Position numbers and translations under genes: made by a program. The notes beneath the pieces were generated by a model. That model made no database searches and had not been told where the DNA came from. It saw nothing but the letters and a program-made list of their open reading frames with translations. Below are positions 14,858 through 24,407 of a stretch of DNA of 64,000 bases, in pieces. Numbering within the stretch: the stretch's first letter is position 1; the number at the start of each line of letters is the position of its first letter. Origin of the DNA: Chitinophaga sp. HK235 (GTDB taxonomy: Bacteria > Bacteroidota > Bacteroidia > Chitinophagales > Chitinophagaceae); NCBI RefSeq assembly GCF_018255755.1, contig NZ_CP073766.1, positions 2,728,001 to 2,792,000 on the forward strand. Direction: 5' to 3'.

Positions 14858-16699
14858 TTAGTAAATTATTTCCCAGGCCAACCACGCAGAACTGGTAAGC
14901 CGACGGTGTACCAGGTTATTGCTTGAACCTTTCGCAAATACATCAATCGTTTGACCATCTATGCTAACAGCTGCGGGCTGTGAGGTAATGTATCCCCCGA
15001 GATCTTCCCAGGCAGACCATCCCTGCGAGACAGTATAACTTTTGTGTAGCAGATTGTTGTTGGCCCCTTTGGCGAAAACATTCATGCTCTGCGCATTCTT
15101 GCTCACCAATACAGGCGCAGTAGAAATTGTTCCGCCCAAATCTTCCCAGGCAGACCATCCCTGGTTAACGTTATACCATTTGTGCAACAGGTTATTCGCG
15201 GCCCCCCGGGCAAACACGTCTATCGTCCACCGGTCTTTGGCAATAGCAGCCGGGGCGGAGGTAAGGCTGCCACCAAAATTCTCCCAGGCAGACCAGCCCT
15301 CGTTAGCCGCCTGGTTGATGTCCCACCACTTATGATAAAGTGCATTGTCCTGGCCGGTGGCAAATACGTCTATCGTTCCCACATCTTTGCTGACAGCAGT
15401 GGGCGAGTATTTCAGATTACCGCCGAAGTTCCTCCAGGCGGCCCATCCCTGTGAAGTACTGGACCACTTTTGATAAAGGTTATTGTCGGTGCCGATGGCA
15501 AAAACATCGACCGTTTGTGCGTCCCTGGAAAGCGTGGCTGGCTGGGACGCGAATGCACCACCGAAATCGCTCCAGGGGAGCCAACCTCCAGTGTTACCAT
15601 TCCAAACGGATCTATCCCACCAGCGGTAATACAATTTGTTGTCGGTGCCAACTGTAAAGAGATCGATCGAATTCTGATCTTTGGCAGAAGCAACGGGAAC
15701 CTGTGCAATGTTGCCACCAAGGTCTTGCCAGGTAGACCATCCGAAGGCTTCGCTATACCATTTATGAATAACATTATTGGTGGCCCCGATGGCATATATA
15801 TTGATCAAATTGCCCCCACTGGCGGGGACGACTTTGGCCGACGGTGCAGAAGTAATGGTGGCAGGGGGATTGGCGCCATACAAATAGTTCAGGGCAATCA
15901 TATCGTTCGCATTGAACGGGCGGTTTACACCGTTGCCAATACAAGCCAACATCCAGCTGTTGGGATCTTCAGCAGTCGGCGTTCCGGGAATGTTGACGGC
16001 ACCCATATCACCACCACCTTCATTGGGTTGGCTGGAATAGTAACAACTGTAATTGCGGTTAAAATAATCCGTGTGTCTGAACCCGATACAGTGCCCGATT
16101 TCATGTGCAATGACGGTGGCCAGGTATGCCTGATCAGGAGAATTGCCGATATTGGATGCACTCAGCACAATTGGACTTGGAGGGTTGCCACTCCCATCCG
16201 GAAAGCCGGCAGACCTTCCCAGTACCCCCGCAGGCAACGCGCCGTTCTGGATATCGATCTGGCCACCGCTGCCCACCCTTATAAAGGAGAGCCTCATCCC
16301 CAGAGCATTATACCGTGCAATAGCATCGTCAACCGCCGCAGTATAAACAGTGGGCAGGTTGGTCACAGAAATAGTGATGACCCGAGAGGCACCAGTGGTG
16401 ATCAATTTAAAGGTATTATACTGTTCCGTTTTAGCGATACGCAATTTGGGAGATTGCGGCATGCTTTCGAGGTCTTTGTCTGGAAGGAAGATATCACCTT
16501 CTACTACGTAACCGCCGGCTATCTTCACTACACCATTGGTGTTGAAGCCCATCGCCTTGATCCGGTCGAGCCGATCGGTGGTAATCTCACTCCCGGGATC
16601 TTCGCGAGCGGCGTCTTTTTTACAGGAATAAAAAAACAGGGATAGAAATAGAAATGAACTGAGTAGGACACTCATGCAGATTTTCAATGGAATTTTCAT
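14858..16699 (-). CDS. Lipoprotein HEIGH-type metallopeptidase with seven-repeat propeller lectin domain
   Basis: A 613-residue surface or periplasmic lipoprotein. The signal MKIPLKICMSVLLSSFLFLS ends in lipobox FYSC. Residues about 60-290 are a zinc metallopeptidase domain of the M57/HEIGH type, with VIAHEIGHCIGFRHTDYF carrying the HExxHxxGxxH zinc motif. Residues about 300-613 contain seven repeats of roughly 45 residues, each built around IDVFA-G--NNLYHKW followed by GWSAWEDLGG. Such repeats form seven-bladed propellers in PLL-type fucose-binding lectins and related proteins. It may bind glycans and cleave surface proteins. It lies in the accessory region next to a tRNA-Lys. Confidence 0.85.
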   Translation of the reverse strand: MKIPLKICMSVLLSSFLFLSLFFYSCKKDAAREDPGSEITTDRLDRIKAMGFNTNGVVKIAGGYVVEGDIFLPDKDLESMPQSPKLRIAKTEQYNTFKLITTGASRVITISVTNLPTVYTAAVDDAIARYNALGMRLSFIRVGSGGQIDIQNGALPAGVLGRSAGFPDGSGNPPSPIVLSASNIGNSPDQAYLATVIAHEIGHCIGFRHTDYFNRNYSCYYSSQPNEGGGDMGAVNIPGTPTAEDPNSWMLACIGNGVNRPFNANDMIALNYLYGANPPATITSAPSAKVVPASGGNLINIYAIGATNNVIHKWYSEAFGWSTWQDLGGNIAQVPVASAKDQNSIDLFTVGTDNKLYYRWWDRSVWNGNTGGWLPWSDFGGAFASQPATLSRDAQTVDVFAIGTDNNLYQKWSSTSQGWAAWRNFGGNLKYSPTAVSKDVGTIDVFATGQDNALYHKWWDINQAANEGWSAWENFGGSLTSAPAAIAKDRWTIDVFARGAANNLLHKWYNVNQGWSAWEDLGGTISTAPVLVSKNAQSMNVFAKGANNNLLHKSYTVSQGWSAWEDLGGYITSQPAAVSIDGQTIDVFAKGSSNNLVHRRLTSSAWLAWEIIY

Positions 16700-16763
16700 A
16701 CGTTCGGTTTTTTATCGGGTTAAAAATTAGTTGAAAGCTTCCCTCAGACTGTATCGGTTTTAA

Positions 16764-17178
16764 CTAAAGTATCAAATAGTTTGTTTCTGATGTTGATAAA
16801 GAAAGTTCATTGGGGGACTTGTATCCCAATGCCTGTTGGGGTCCAGACAGGCATCAATTGTGATACTCAGTACTTCTCTGTTGTAGTCATCGATGATATT
16901 AAATGACCTGAATGTAACACCACTGCTGAGGGTATCATGCATAAAATCCATGGGCCAGGCTACATTCGGCTTTATAGGCTACAGTAAATACTCCATTATT
17001 CTTGCAGGCAGTCGTTTTTTATATTTACACCTCATATTCAATTCCATCTCTGTATAAACGCGGTAAACCCGCTTATGATTCCATTTGTGATTCAGATTAA
17101 GCAGTTAATGATGCGGACATATCCTACCAACTTACGTTTATCCGCAGGCGTTAAAGCTTTTAACTTACTGCCCAGAAT
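16764..17178 (-). pseudogene. IS3-family transposase, decayed by deletions
   Basis: Three pieces of an IS3-type OrfB lie in order on the minus strand. First, KLKALTPADKRKLVGYVRI (17178 side); second, NHKRVYRVYTEMELNMR, then RLPARI, an in-frame stop, and PMDFMHDTLSSGVTFRSFNI with the integrase-core Asp; third, after a frame change, ALGYKSPNELS (the HQALGYKTPNE ending). Internal deletions removed the parts between them. No terminal repeats were identified. Confidence 0.85.
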
Positions 17179-17484
17179 ATTTAAACTTCCACTAATAAAA
17201 AGCCCCTTGGCTTATGCCTTAATCCCCGCAAATATTGGCTACTGATTTGCCGGATTCCTGCTCATTAAAAATGTTGATACACAAATCAAGTAATTTTGAT
17301 AGGGGAACAATGCTCAATAAATATACGGAATTGAAGAGCTGGTATCTAAAACTAATTTGCTGTTTCTTTAAACCTTAACACGAATATTTCGTATCTCAGC
17401 AAATGCTTGTTAAGCTATATAAAGTGCGGGAAGAAAAAAGAGGTTATACAATCTAAACTTGACTAAACGCTCGACTAAAAAAGC

Positions 17485-17509
17485 AAAACCTGCGACTAGC
17501 GCAGGTTTT
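17485..17509 (-). terminator. Terminator of tRNA-Lys
   Basis: Ten-bp perfect stem (AAAACCTGCG at 17485-17494 and complement 17500-17509) with a 5-nt loop. On the minus strand it is followed by a T-rich run. It lies 12 bp after the tRNA 3' end. Confidence 0.8.
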
Positions 17510-17521
17510 AGAAGTTGTTTG

Positions 17522-17594
17522 TGATCCCGCTGGGACTCGAACCCAGGACCCATACATTAAAAGTGTATTGCTCTACCAACTGAGCTACGGAATC
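17522..17594 (-). tRNA. tRNA-Lys (anticodon TTT)
   Basis: A 73-nt cloverleaf on the minus strand. The acceptor stem GATTCCG pairs with CGGGATC (one G-T pair), the D arm has GCTC/GAGC, the anticodon stem ATACA/TGTAT encloses the loop CTTTTAA with anticodon TTT, and the T arm is CTGGG/CCCAG with TTCGAGT. The discriminator base is A and CCA is not encoded. Its 3' end occurs twice more nearby, at 14741 and 13061, which marks it as a likely integration target. Confidence 0.97.
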
Positions 17595-17673
17595 TTTAAC
17601 ACCCCGTTTGTTTAACGGAGTGCAAAGATAGGAATAATTATATTTCTTCCAAATTCTTTTGTAAAAAAATTTA

Positions 17674-20100
17674 CTATTTCCCTGTAAACACCACCTTGTA
17701 GCGGATCAGCGGGTCATCTTTTTCCTGTTGATCGAAGACGTGGAGCATGTAATAATTACCGGCTACCCAGTCATTGACGGCATTATCATAGTAGGGACTT
17801 CCGGGATTTCCGCTCTGTCCGCCGGGATAGATGCCATAGGCTTCTGTTTTATCGGAGAGCTGCACCACCATGCGCCAGGAAGGGCCATGGGTCTTTTGTG
17901 TAGCGTTTACGATATGGCGGCCGCCACCGGTGTTCAGGTTCATGGCACTGAAAGCGGGGATGGCGCGGGAGAGGTGACGGATATCTGTACCACGGGATCT
18001 GCCCAGCTCCAGTTTGCCGGCTTTGTTCAGCTTGGCCAGCTCTTTGATACTGGTAGCAAACGCGCCCTGCATCAGCCCCGACAGCGTTTCTTTCTGTGGT
18101 GTGTTGATATTGTCCACGAAATGTACGGCGCTGTCGCGGAGTAACATCTGAAGGACAGTGGTAGCCTGTGGCCAGGCGAGCACGGAAGAATCTTTAGGCG
18201 TCAGCTCATCCCGGAAAATAGTATCGGAGAGATGTTCCCAGAAGTTATTGAAGATGGTAGCTGCTTTGCTATCGGCGCTGCTTACGCAGTTCCATTGCGA
18301 GAGCAGTTGCCAGTAAGGCTGTTCAGCTGCGGTGAGCGCTGCCGTATCTAAGTGTTTGCGGATAAGCGGCATGGCGGCGGCGGCAAACAGGTTTTTACTA
18401 TCGTTCTGCAGCGTCATCATGTCCTGCGGAGTGATCTGGTTCATTTCACCGAGGCGGTTGTTGATACGTTCTCCGCGGAAAAGATCGAATTCACCGTACA
18501 GGGCATAAGGATAGGTATTGTCTGTAGGACGCTGATTAGCGGAGCTGACAAAACCACGTTCCGGATTTTTGATATGAGGAACTTCGGCACGAGGGATATA
18601 TCCTTGCCAGGCGTAGGTGCTGTCGCTGCCCGGCATAATCCATTTACCCTGGTCTTTCCAGCGTAAGGGGAACTGACCATTATGCCAGATACCGATATCA
18701 CCTTGTTTATCGGCAAATACGAAGTTCTGGGCAGGGCAGGTATAGTGTTGCAGCGCCGCTACATAATCATCGTAATTACGGGCTTTATTGAGTTTATAGA
18801 AGGCCACCAGTTCATTGGAAGAGTCCAGTGCTTTCCAGCGCATAGCAAGGAAAGGCTCATGGGAGGCTTTTTCCGGCCAGGTGTTGTCAAATACAACAGG
18901 TCCGAAAACCGTATAGGCTACGGTATCATAGATGGGTGCCCTTCCTCTAACCTTGATGGTTTCCACTCTCAGCTCAGCAGGACGATAAGTACCGTTGAAC
19001 AGATATTCTTTTTTACCATTGCGGAACTGCATACGGTAATAGTCTTTTACATCTTCTTCTCCGTTGGTAACGCCCCAGGCGATATGATCGTTGAAGCCGA
19101 TGATAACACCGGGAGCTCCGGGCAGCGAGGCACCGTAAACGTTCATATCAGGAGTATGTATCTGTATTTCGTACCAAAGTGAAGGGAGGCTCAGGCCCAG
19201 ATGCGGATCACTGCAGAGGATGGGAGCACCGGAGCGTGTTTTGCTGCCGGCCACAGCCCAGTTGTTACTACCATTTTCCGGATTGGGTTTGTCCATCTTA
19301 AACTTCATATAGGAAGCATCGATGGCCAGCACACTATCAGGAGGAGCTACTGCTTTAGCGGAAGGAGCCGGAAAAGCAGTCCCTTTAGGGATGATAGGGT
19401 ACAGCGTATCCTGAAAGTCGGGATACAACAGGTTAAAATCGGCCATGGAAAAGAGACGGCGGGCATTGGTAAACTCCAGGTCGTCGCAGAAGCCCGCCAG
19501 GTCGGCAGACATATATTTCAACAGCAGTGCCGATTTGATCACATCCCATTTTTCAGGTTTATAATCCAGTATCTTATATTCTACCGGTAAGGTAGCGGGG
19601 GTGAGTTGTGCAATGAAGGCATTGATACCATCAGCATAGGAATGGATAGCTGTGCGTGTAGCGGGGTCAGACTCCATCACGGCGACAGCTTTTTCTGCAC
19701 CATAGATCATTCCGTCGCGGCGTTTGCCCCTGTCATACCTGATCAATCCAGGGCCCAATATCTCCGACAGGCGGCCTGCGGAGGCAAAGGCCTGCAACTC
19801 CATCTGCCAGAGGCGATCGCGCGCTGTCACATATCCCTGCACGTAATACGCGTCGGCTTCATTGTCTGCAAATATATGTGGTACAGCACGGTCATCGTAC
19901 CAAACTTCCACTTTGCCCGTCAAACCGGGTAATACCATCGTTTCATGCGGCCGCTCTCCGATCACTTCGGCATTCTGCCAGAAGCCGGTCTGCGGACTCA
20001 ATAATTTACCCATCGGGGGTAACTGGCCAAATTTGGTGCTGAACACATAGGAGAGTGACAACGTAACGGCGGCGGTTATAACAGCTGGGATGATTCTCAT
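17674..20100 (-). CDS. Penicillin acylase-family (S45) Ntn-hydrolase
   Basis: An 808-residue exported amidase precursor. The N-terminus MRIIPAVITAAVTLSLSYVF is a signal or anchor. Residues about 45-260 are the alpha-chain-like part (VEVWYDDRAVPHIFADNEADA). The maturation site is NGSNNWAVAGSKT, where the Ser after Gly becomes the N-terminal nucleophile of the beta chain. Downstream conserved parts are CSDPHLGLSLPSLWYEIQIH, GAPGVIIGFNDHIAWGVTN and NPGSPYYDNAVNDW near the C-terminus. Members hydrolyse penicillins, acyl-homoserine lactones or other acyl amides; the substrate cannot be read from sequence. It lies 57 bp downstream of the BioF-like gene and may share its transcript. Confidence 0.9.
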   Translation of the reverse strand: MRIIPAVITAAVTLSLSYVFSTKFGQLPPMGKLLSPQTGFWQNAEVIGERPHETMVLPGLTGKVEVWYDDRAVPHIFADNEADAYYVQGYVTARDRLWQMELQAFASAGRLSEILGPGLIRYDRGKRRDGMIYGAEKAVAVMESDPATRTAIHSYADGINAFIAQLTPATLPVEYKILDYKPEKWDVIKSALLLKYMSADLAGFCDDLEFTNARRLFSMADFNLLYPDFQDTLYPIIPKGTAFPAPSAKAVAPPDSVLAIDASYMKFKMDKPNPENGSNNWAVAGSKTRSGAPILCSDPHLGLSLPSLWYEIQIHTPDMNVYGASLPGAPGVIIGFNDHIAWGVTNGEEDVKDYYRMQFRNGKKEYLFNGTYRPAELRVETIKVRGRAPIYDTVAYTVFGPVVFDNTWPEKASHEPFLAMRWKALDSSNELVAFYKLNKARNYDDYVAALQHYTCPAQNFVFADKQGDIGIWHNGQFPLRWKDQGKWIMPGSDSTYAWQGYIPRAEVPHIKNPERGFVSSANQRPTDNTYPYALYGEFDLFRGERINNRLGEMNQITPQDMMTLQNDSKNLFAAAAMPLIRKHLDTAALTAAEQPYWQLLSQWNCVSSADSKAATIFNNFWEHLSDTIFRDELTPKDSSVLAWPQATTVLQMLLRDSAVHFVDNINTPQKETLSGLMQGAFATSIKELAKLNKAGKLELGRSRGTDIRHLSRAIPAFSAMNLNTGGGRHIVNATQKTHGPSWRMVVQLSDKTEAYGIYPGGQSGNPGSPYYDNAVNDWVAGNYYMLHVFDQQEKDDPLIRYKVVFTGK

Positions 20101-20157
20101 AAATAAATAGTAGCTCGGATGTATATGTAAAATACATCATTTTTCGTATCAACGAGC

Positions 20158-21273
20158 TTAACGCAATAAGACTTTTATCAACAGCTCAATTTCCACTGCG
20201 GTATTAAAACAGTGGATGACAATCCGCAGCCGCTCCTGCCCTTTAGGCACCGTAGGATGCAGGATGGCACGCACGTCCAGCCCCGCGGACTGTAACATGG
20301 CTGCTATAGTACGGGTATTTTCATTGCCTCCGGTGATCACCACCTGGATCGGTGTTTCGCTGGGGAGTAACGCCAACGGACCTACGCCCTCACGAAACTG
20401 TTTTATCCGCGCCGACAGTTCCGCCCTCGCATCGTCCATATAGGGGAACAAACTGTAACCGGCCTGAATGGCGGCAATGGCTGTTGGCGGCAACGCTGTG
20501 GAATAAATAAGCGACCGGGAGAAATTGATCAGATAATCACGTAAGGTGGATGAGCCCAACACTACCGCACCATGACAGCCCACCGCCTTGCCAAACGTAT
20601 GCAAACGGGCAAAACAGGCATCTTCCAGCCCCAGCGCCTGCACCAGCCCTGCCCCCCGTTCTCCTACCACCCCCGTGGCATGCGCCTCATCGACGATCAG
20701 ATGTGCGCCATATTCCTGGCACAAAGACACAATAGCCGCCAGCGGCGCCATATCCCCGTCCATGGAATACACCGACTCTACCGCCACAAAGCAATTACCA
20801 CTGGCATTGTTGATCTTCTTCCGCAGGTCTTCCATATCGTTATGCCGAAACGAATAGGTCTGTGCATGTGACAAGCGCATACCATCACGGATAGAAGCAT
20901 GTACCAGCTGGTCATACACCACGGTGTCCCCTTTCTGAGGCACACAGGAGAAAAGTCCCAGGTTGGCATCATAACCGGAATTATATATCAAAGCGGCATC
21001 AGCCTGGTGAAAAGCGGCCAGGTCTGCCTCTACATCGTTGATCCATTGATAATTGCCGGCCAGCAAACGGGAACCGGTACTGCCATGCGCAGCCGGACGC
21101 TCCTGCATGAGCACATGGACCTTCTCCTGTAAAGCCGCGCTACGCGCCAGTCCCAGATAATCATTGGAACAAAAATCAATGAGGTTGCCCTGCAAACGCA
21201 ACTCCCGGAAAGCATGCTGTTCCCGCCGCTGCCGCAATGGTTGCAGCAAAAAGGGTTCTGGACTTCTGTGCAT
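20158..21273 (-). CDS. bioF: 8-amino-7-oxononanoate synthase-like PLP enzyme
   Basis: Alpha-oxoamine synthase that would condense an acyl-CoA thioester with an amino acid, pimeloyl-ACP/CoA and alanine for BioF in biotin synthesis. ATG 21273 (MHRSPEPFLLQPL) is chosen; a TTG 18 codons upstream lacks support. Landmarks are FCSNDYLGLARS, GSTGSRLLAGN, VDEAHATGVVGERGAG (the Asp contacting the PLP ring) and HTFGKAVGCHGA with the Schiff-base Lys. Its 371 residues fit the family. No other bio genes are in the window, so a related oxoamine synthase (Kbl- or CqsA-like) is possible. Divergent from miaE. Confidence 0.75.
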   Translation of the reverse strand: MHRSPEPFLLQPLRQRREQHAFRELRLQGNLIDFCSNDYLGLARSAALQEKVHVLMQERPAAHGSTGSRLLAGNYQWINDVEADLAAFHQADAALIYNSGYDANLGLFSCVPQKGDTVVYDQLVHASIRDGMRLSHAQTYSFRHNDMEDLRKKINNASGNCFVAVESVYSMDGDMAPLAAIVSLCQEYGAHLIVDEAHATGVVGERGAGLVQALGLEDACFARLHTFGKAVGCHGAVVLGSSTLRDYLINFSRSLIYSTALPPTAIAAIQAGYSLFPYMDDARAELSARIKQFREGVGPLALLPSETPIQVVITGGNENTRTIAAMLQSAGLDVRAILHPTVPKGQERLRIVIHCFNTAVEIELLIKVLLR

Positions 21274-21354
21274 AAACGAATGAGCTTTTAGCAATTTAAC
21301 TGATTCAATACTATCTTCGCACGACAAAAATAACCAATACCTGAAAGTTAAAAC

Positions 21355-21951
21355 ATGAGTAAAGTATCCATACTCGGATTAAAATTACCTACTGATCCCC
21401 GTTGGGTCAACCTCGCAGCGATCTCACTGCAGGACATCCTAACGGACCATGCCTACTGTGAGCAAAAAGCCGCCTCCTCCGCTATATCCCTCATCCAGCG
21501 CAATCCTGAAAGAGAAAGGCTGGTACAGGAACTGGCACCTATCGTTACGGAAGAATGGGGACACTTCAGACAAGTACTCGCCGAACTGAAAAAAAGAGGA
21601 CTGCAGCTGGGCAAACAACGAAAAGATGAGTATGTAAACGCACTCATGGACAACCGCAGCAAAGGCGGACATGCCGATGATGCCTTTCTCGACGCGCTAC
21701 TGATCTTCGCCCTCATAGAAGCCCGCAGCTGCGAACGTTTCCGTCTGCTCAGCGAAGGACTCGAAGATGAATACCTGCGCGAGTTCTACCGCCGCTTTAT
21801 GATCTCCGAAGCAGGACACTACCGCCTGTTCATCGATCTGGCCAACGAATACTTCCCGGAAGAAAAGGTCCGCAAAAGATGGGAAGAATGGCTGAAGATG
21901 GAAGCTGAAATACTGAAAAACATTGAAGTCCGCGGTGACCGGATGCATTAA
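21355..21951 (+). CDS. miaE: tRNA-(ms2io6A)-hydroxylase
   Basis: Di-iron monooxygenase that hydroxylates the isopentenyl group of ms2i6A37 in tRNAs. The 198 residues form a ferritin-like four-helix bundle with iron ligands recognisable as E37 (in HAYCEQKAASSA), EEWGHFRQVL (ExxH) in the second pair, LIEARSCERF and SEAGHYRLF (ExxH). The start GLKLPTDPRWVNLA is characteristic of the family. It is followed at 10 bp by a perfect hairpin shared with the convergent patatin gene. Confidence 0.92.
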   Translation: MSKVSILGLKLPTDPRWVNLAAISLQDILTDHAYCEQKAASSAISLIQRNPERERLVQELAPIVTEEWGHFRQVLAELKKRGLQLGKQRKDEYVNALMDNRSKGGHADDAFLDALLIFALIEARSCERFRLLSEGLEDEYLREFYRRFMISEAGHYRLFIDLANEYFPEEKVRKRWEEWLKMEAEILKNIEVRGDRMH

Positions 21952-21960
21952 TATTTTTTT

Positions 21961-22009
21961 ATTTTTTTATTTTGGGATTTAAGAAAGCGAAATCCCAAAA
22001 TAAAAAAAT
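21961..22009. terminator. 20-bp perfect bidirectional hairpin
   Basis: Arms 21961-21980 and 21990-22009 are perfect complements (AT-rich ends with a GGGATTT core) around a 9-nt loop. The outer A and T tracts give a U-tract to transcripts from either side, so it should terminate both miaE and the patatin gene. Confidence 0.85.
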
Positions 22010-22023
22010 AAGAAAATCGTAAT

Positions 22024-24297
22024 TCAAAAGTTAAATCCCATGTTCACATAAAACTTCAGTTTCCCCGACTGATCACTATACATCATCGTTGCCTCTATAG
22101 GTCCCAGCCGGCTGCTATACCCCGCTCCCAACCCATAGCCGCTCAGCATCTTGTATTTATCTCCCTTATCCAGTACATCCCTTCCATAAAGGGCCACCCC
22201 TACTCTGGGCATCGCATAAATATTTCTTATCACTTCATACTGCCAGGCCGTCTGCACCGCCGCCACTTTAGGAGAAATAACTTCTCCCTCAAACAACCCA
22301 ATCAGCGGTATCTGATTGCGGATTACATTATTCATACCACCCACCACAAAACCACTGACTACCGATTCATTATAGTTGAAATTCCATCCCAGGTTAGCAT
22401 CAAATTCAAGAGCCGATTTATGCCCTACAGGGATATAATACTTTGCGGTCACCAGCAGCCGCTGATAATCATTAAAACGGATACCGGCACTATCCAGGTC
22501 CAGTGGTACCCCATCGTTACTAACGTTGATGCCTGAATGCTGATTATAGATATACCCTCCTTCTATGTTCAACAGAAACCCTTTGGTAGGATAGACTTTC
22601 TGGTTGAGGGAATTAACACCAAAGAAAGCGTATGTATTGAGCTGATTGGTGCTGCCTCTTACCTCCACAAACGGCGAGAACTGGGGTTTATACTTGATAT
22701 ATTCCCAGCGGGAACCGGCACCGAAAGCCATCGTGCTACCCAGCGAGTACTGCAGGTTAATATCTACGTTAGCGTATTTGTTGCGAAAGGGCTGCATTTT
22801 GCTGAGATCTTCATTATAGAAGGTAAGCCCTGTATTTTCATAATAGGCTCCCAAACCAAATCCAAAGCTGCGGCTGCGTCCCAGGTATTTAAAGTATTGC
22901 GCTGCCAGCCGCGGGTTTTCGCTGATGGCCACGCTCACGAATGAACGGGAATTGGGTATGATAAAATTGCGCTGGGTAAGGTTGAGGATAGCGCTGGCCC
23001 CTGTGAGCGTATTATAGTTGAGCGCAAACTTAACATAGGTCAGCGGATTCTCTTCTGCTGTGATATCCATCCTAAACTTACCATATCCTTCGGGCTGCAG
23101 GTTGTAGGTGATCAGTTTATAAAAGCGGGTGCCATATACCCGGCGGATGGCTTCACGCAGCTGAGCACTGGAATAACAGCCGTCAGGTTTGATATGCAGC
23201 CTTTGTAAAAAAAACTTTTCATCGGAATGTACCAGCCCCGACACATGGATACTGCTCAATTCAACATCAGCGGCAAAAGGCAAACGGCTGGCCACAAACG
23301 GGCCTTCGGGCTGCAGTGCATTGAGCGAATCAGCCAGCTGTTTGAATACCGGGTACATCTCCCGCCCCTTGCGCTTCCCGATTTCTATGATGGAGTCCAC
23401 ACTGCCGAAAGCCGCTGCTGAATAGTTTTCCAGCTCTTTATGGATCGGGATGTAGATATCACATTGTTTACGGGCCTTTTCGAAGTCGATAGCATCTTTA
23501 TAAAACCCCAGCTGGTAAAGGATATCGAAGGGCGTTACCAGTTGATCCGCTTTACGGAGACCTCCACTTACATTAGATCCGATGACGATGTCGGCGCCCA
23601 TTTCCTTAGCGGTGATAACAGGGAAGTTACGTACCACGCCACCGTCCACTAGTTTGCGGTCACCTATTTTCACGGCAGTGAAAATAGAAGGGATGGCCAT
23701 ACTGGCACGCATACTCGTAACAATTTCACCGCTGTCGAGCGTAACGATCTGGCCCGTAGCCACATCGGTGGCAATACATTTAAAGGGGATATTAAACTGA
23801 GAGAAATCTTTTTTATCTTTTACGGGCCAGCTTAACCGGGCCAGCTCCAGCCACAGCGCTTCGCCGGAGATCACGCCAGAAGCCAGTTTGGGCTTGCCAT
23901 ATTCAAAGGGGATCTCGATAATGTATTTGTTGTATTCGTTTTTTTCTTCGTAGGAAACATCCGTGAGTACCGGTTGGTTGGTGAAAAGACTGTTCCAGTC
24001 GAGCCTGCGGGCCACTGCTTCTATACTGTCTGCTGAATAGCCCATCGCATACAGCGCCCCAACGATACTTCCCATACTCGTGCCCGTTAGATAATCTATC
24101 CGGAGGCCTGCACTATCGATCGCTTCGAGGATACCGATATGGGCCAGGCCTTTGGCGCCGCCACCACTAAGGGTAAGCCCTATTTTCGGCCTGACAGTAC
24201 CGGCATGCTGTGCCTGTAAACCAGGTGGGAAAATAAACTGGCTAAGTATCAATACAAAAATAAGTCTGCTGAAATACGATAACGGTCCTTGATTCAT
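22024..24297 (-). CDS. Patatin-like phospholipase with C-terminal Omp85-type barrel
   Basis: A 757-residue secreted lipolytic protein of the PlpD type (type Vd autotransporter). After a signal peptide (about 1-28) the patatin domain (about 35-240) shows the oxyanion motif SGGGAKGLAHIG, the nucleophile elbow GTSMG and the catalytic Asp in LVDGGVVRNFP. A POTRA-like part follows (about 330-420), then a 16-stranded barrel-like region rich in aromatic strands that ends in FYVNMGFNF with a C-terminal Phe, the usual barrel signal. It probably displays or releases the phospholipase at the outer membrane. Confidence 0.92.
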   Translation of the reverse strand: MNQGPLSYFSRLIFVLILSQFIFPPGLQAQHAGTVRPKIGLTLSGGGAKGLAHIGILEAIDSAGLRIDYLTGTSMGSIVGALYAMGYSADSIEAVARRLDWNSLFTNQPVLTDVSYEEKNEYNKYIIEIPFEYGKPKLASGVISGEALWLELARLSWPVKDKKDFSQFNIPFKCIATDVATGQIVTLDSGEIVTSMRASMAIPSIFTAVKIGDRKLVDGGVVRNFPVITAKEMGADIVIGSNVSGGLRKADQLVTPFDILYQLGFYKDAIDFEKARKQCDIYIPIHKELENYSAAAFGSVDSIIEIGKRKGREMYPVFKQLADSLNALQPEGPFVASRLPFAADVELSSIHVSGLVHSDEKFFLQRLHIKPDGCYSSAQLREAIRRVYGTRFYKLITYNLQPEGYGKFRMDITAEENPLTYVKFALNYNTLTGASAILNLTQRNFIIPNSRSFVSVAISENPRLAAQYFKYLGRSRSFGFGLGAYYENTGLTFYNEDLSKMQPFRNKYANVDINLQYSLGSTMAFGAGSRWEYIKYKPQFSPFVEVRGSTNQLNTYAFFGVNSLNQKVYPTKGFLLNIEGGYIYNQHSGINVSNDGVPLDLDSAGIRFNDYQRLLVTAKYYIPVGHKSALEFDANLGWNFNYNESVVSGFVVGGMNNVIRNQIPLIGLFEGEVISPKVAAVQTAWQYEVIRNIYAMPRVGVALYGRDVLDKGDKYKMLSGYGLGAGYSSRLGPIEATMMYSDQSGKLKFYVNMGFNF

Positions 24298-24407
24298 CTT
24301 TTCTTTATTAATTGGGCTACTTACTTAAAGATAAGGCTTTATTCCTTTCAGGAATCCGGCAGCAGGACTTGCACCTGTAATAATTATTCCCTATCTTTTT
24401 CGCTTCA

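Noticed and set aside
15470..16645. A 391-codon frame antisense to the protease-lectin gene
   Set aside because: It mirrors the repeats of the real gene, has no start context or domain, and the opposite strand has a signal peptide, zinc motif and seven lectin repeats.
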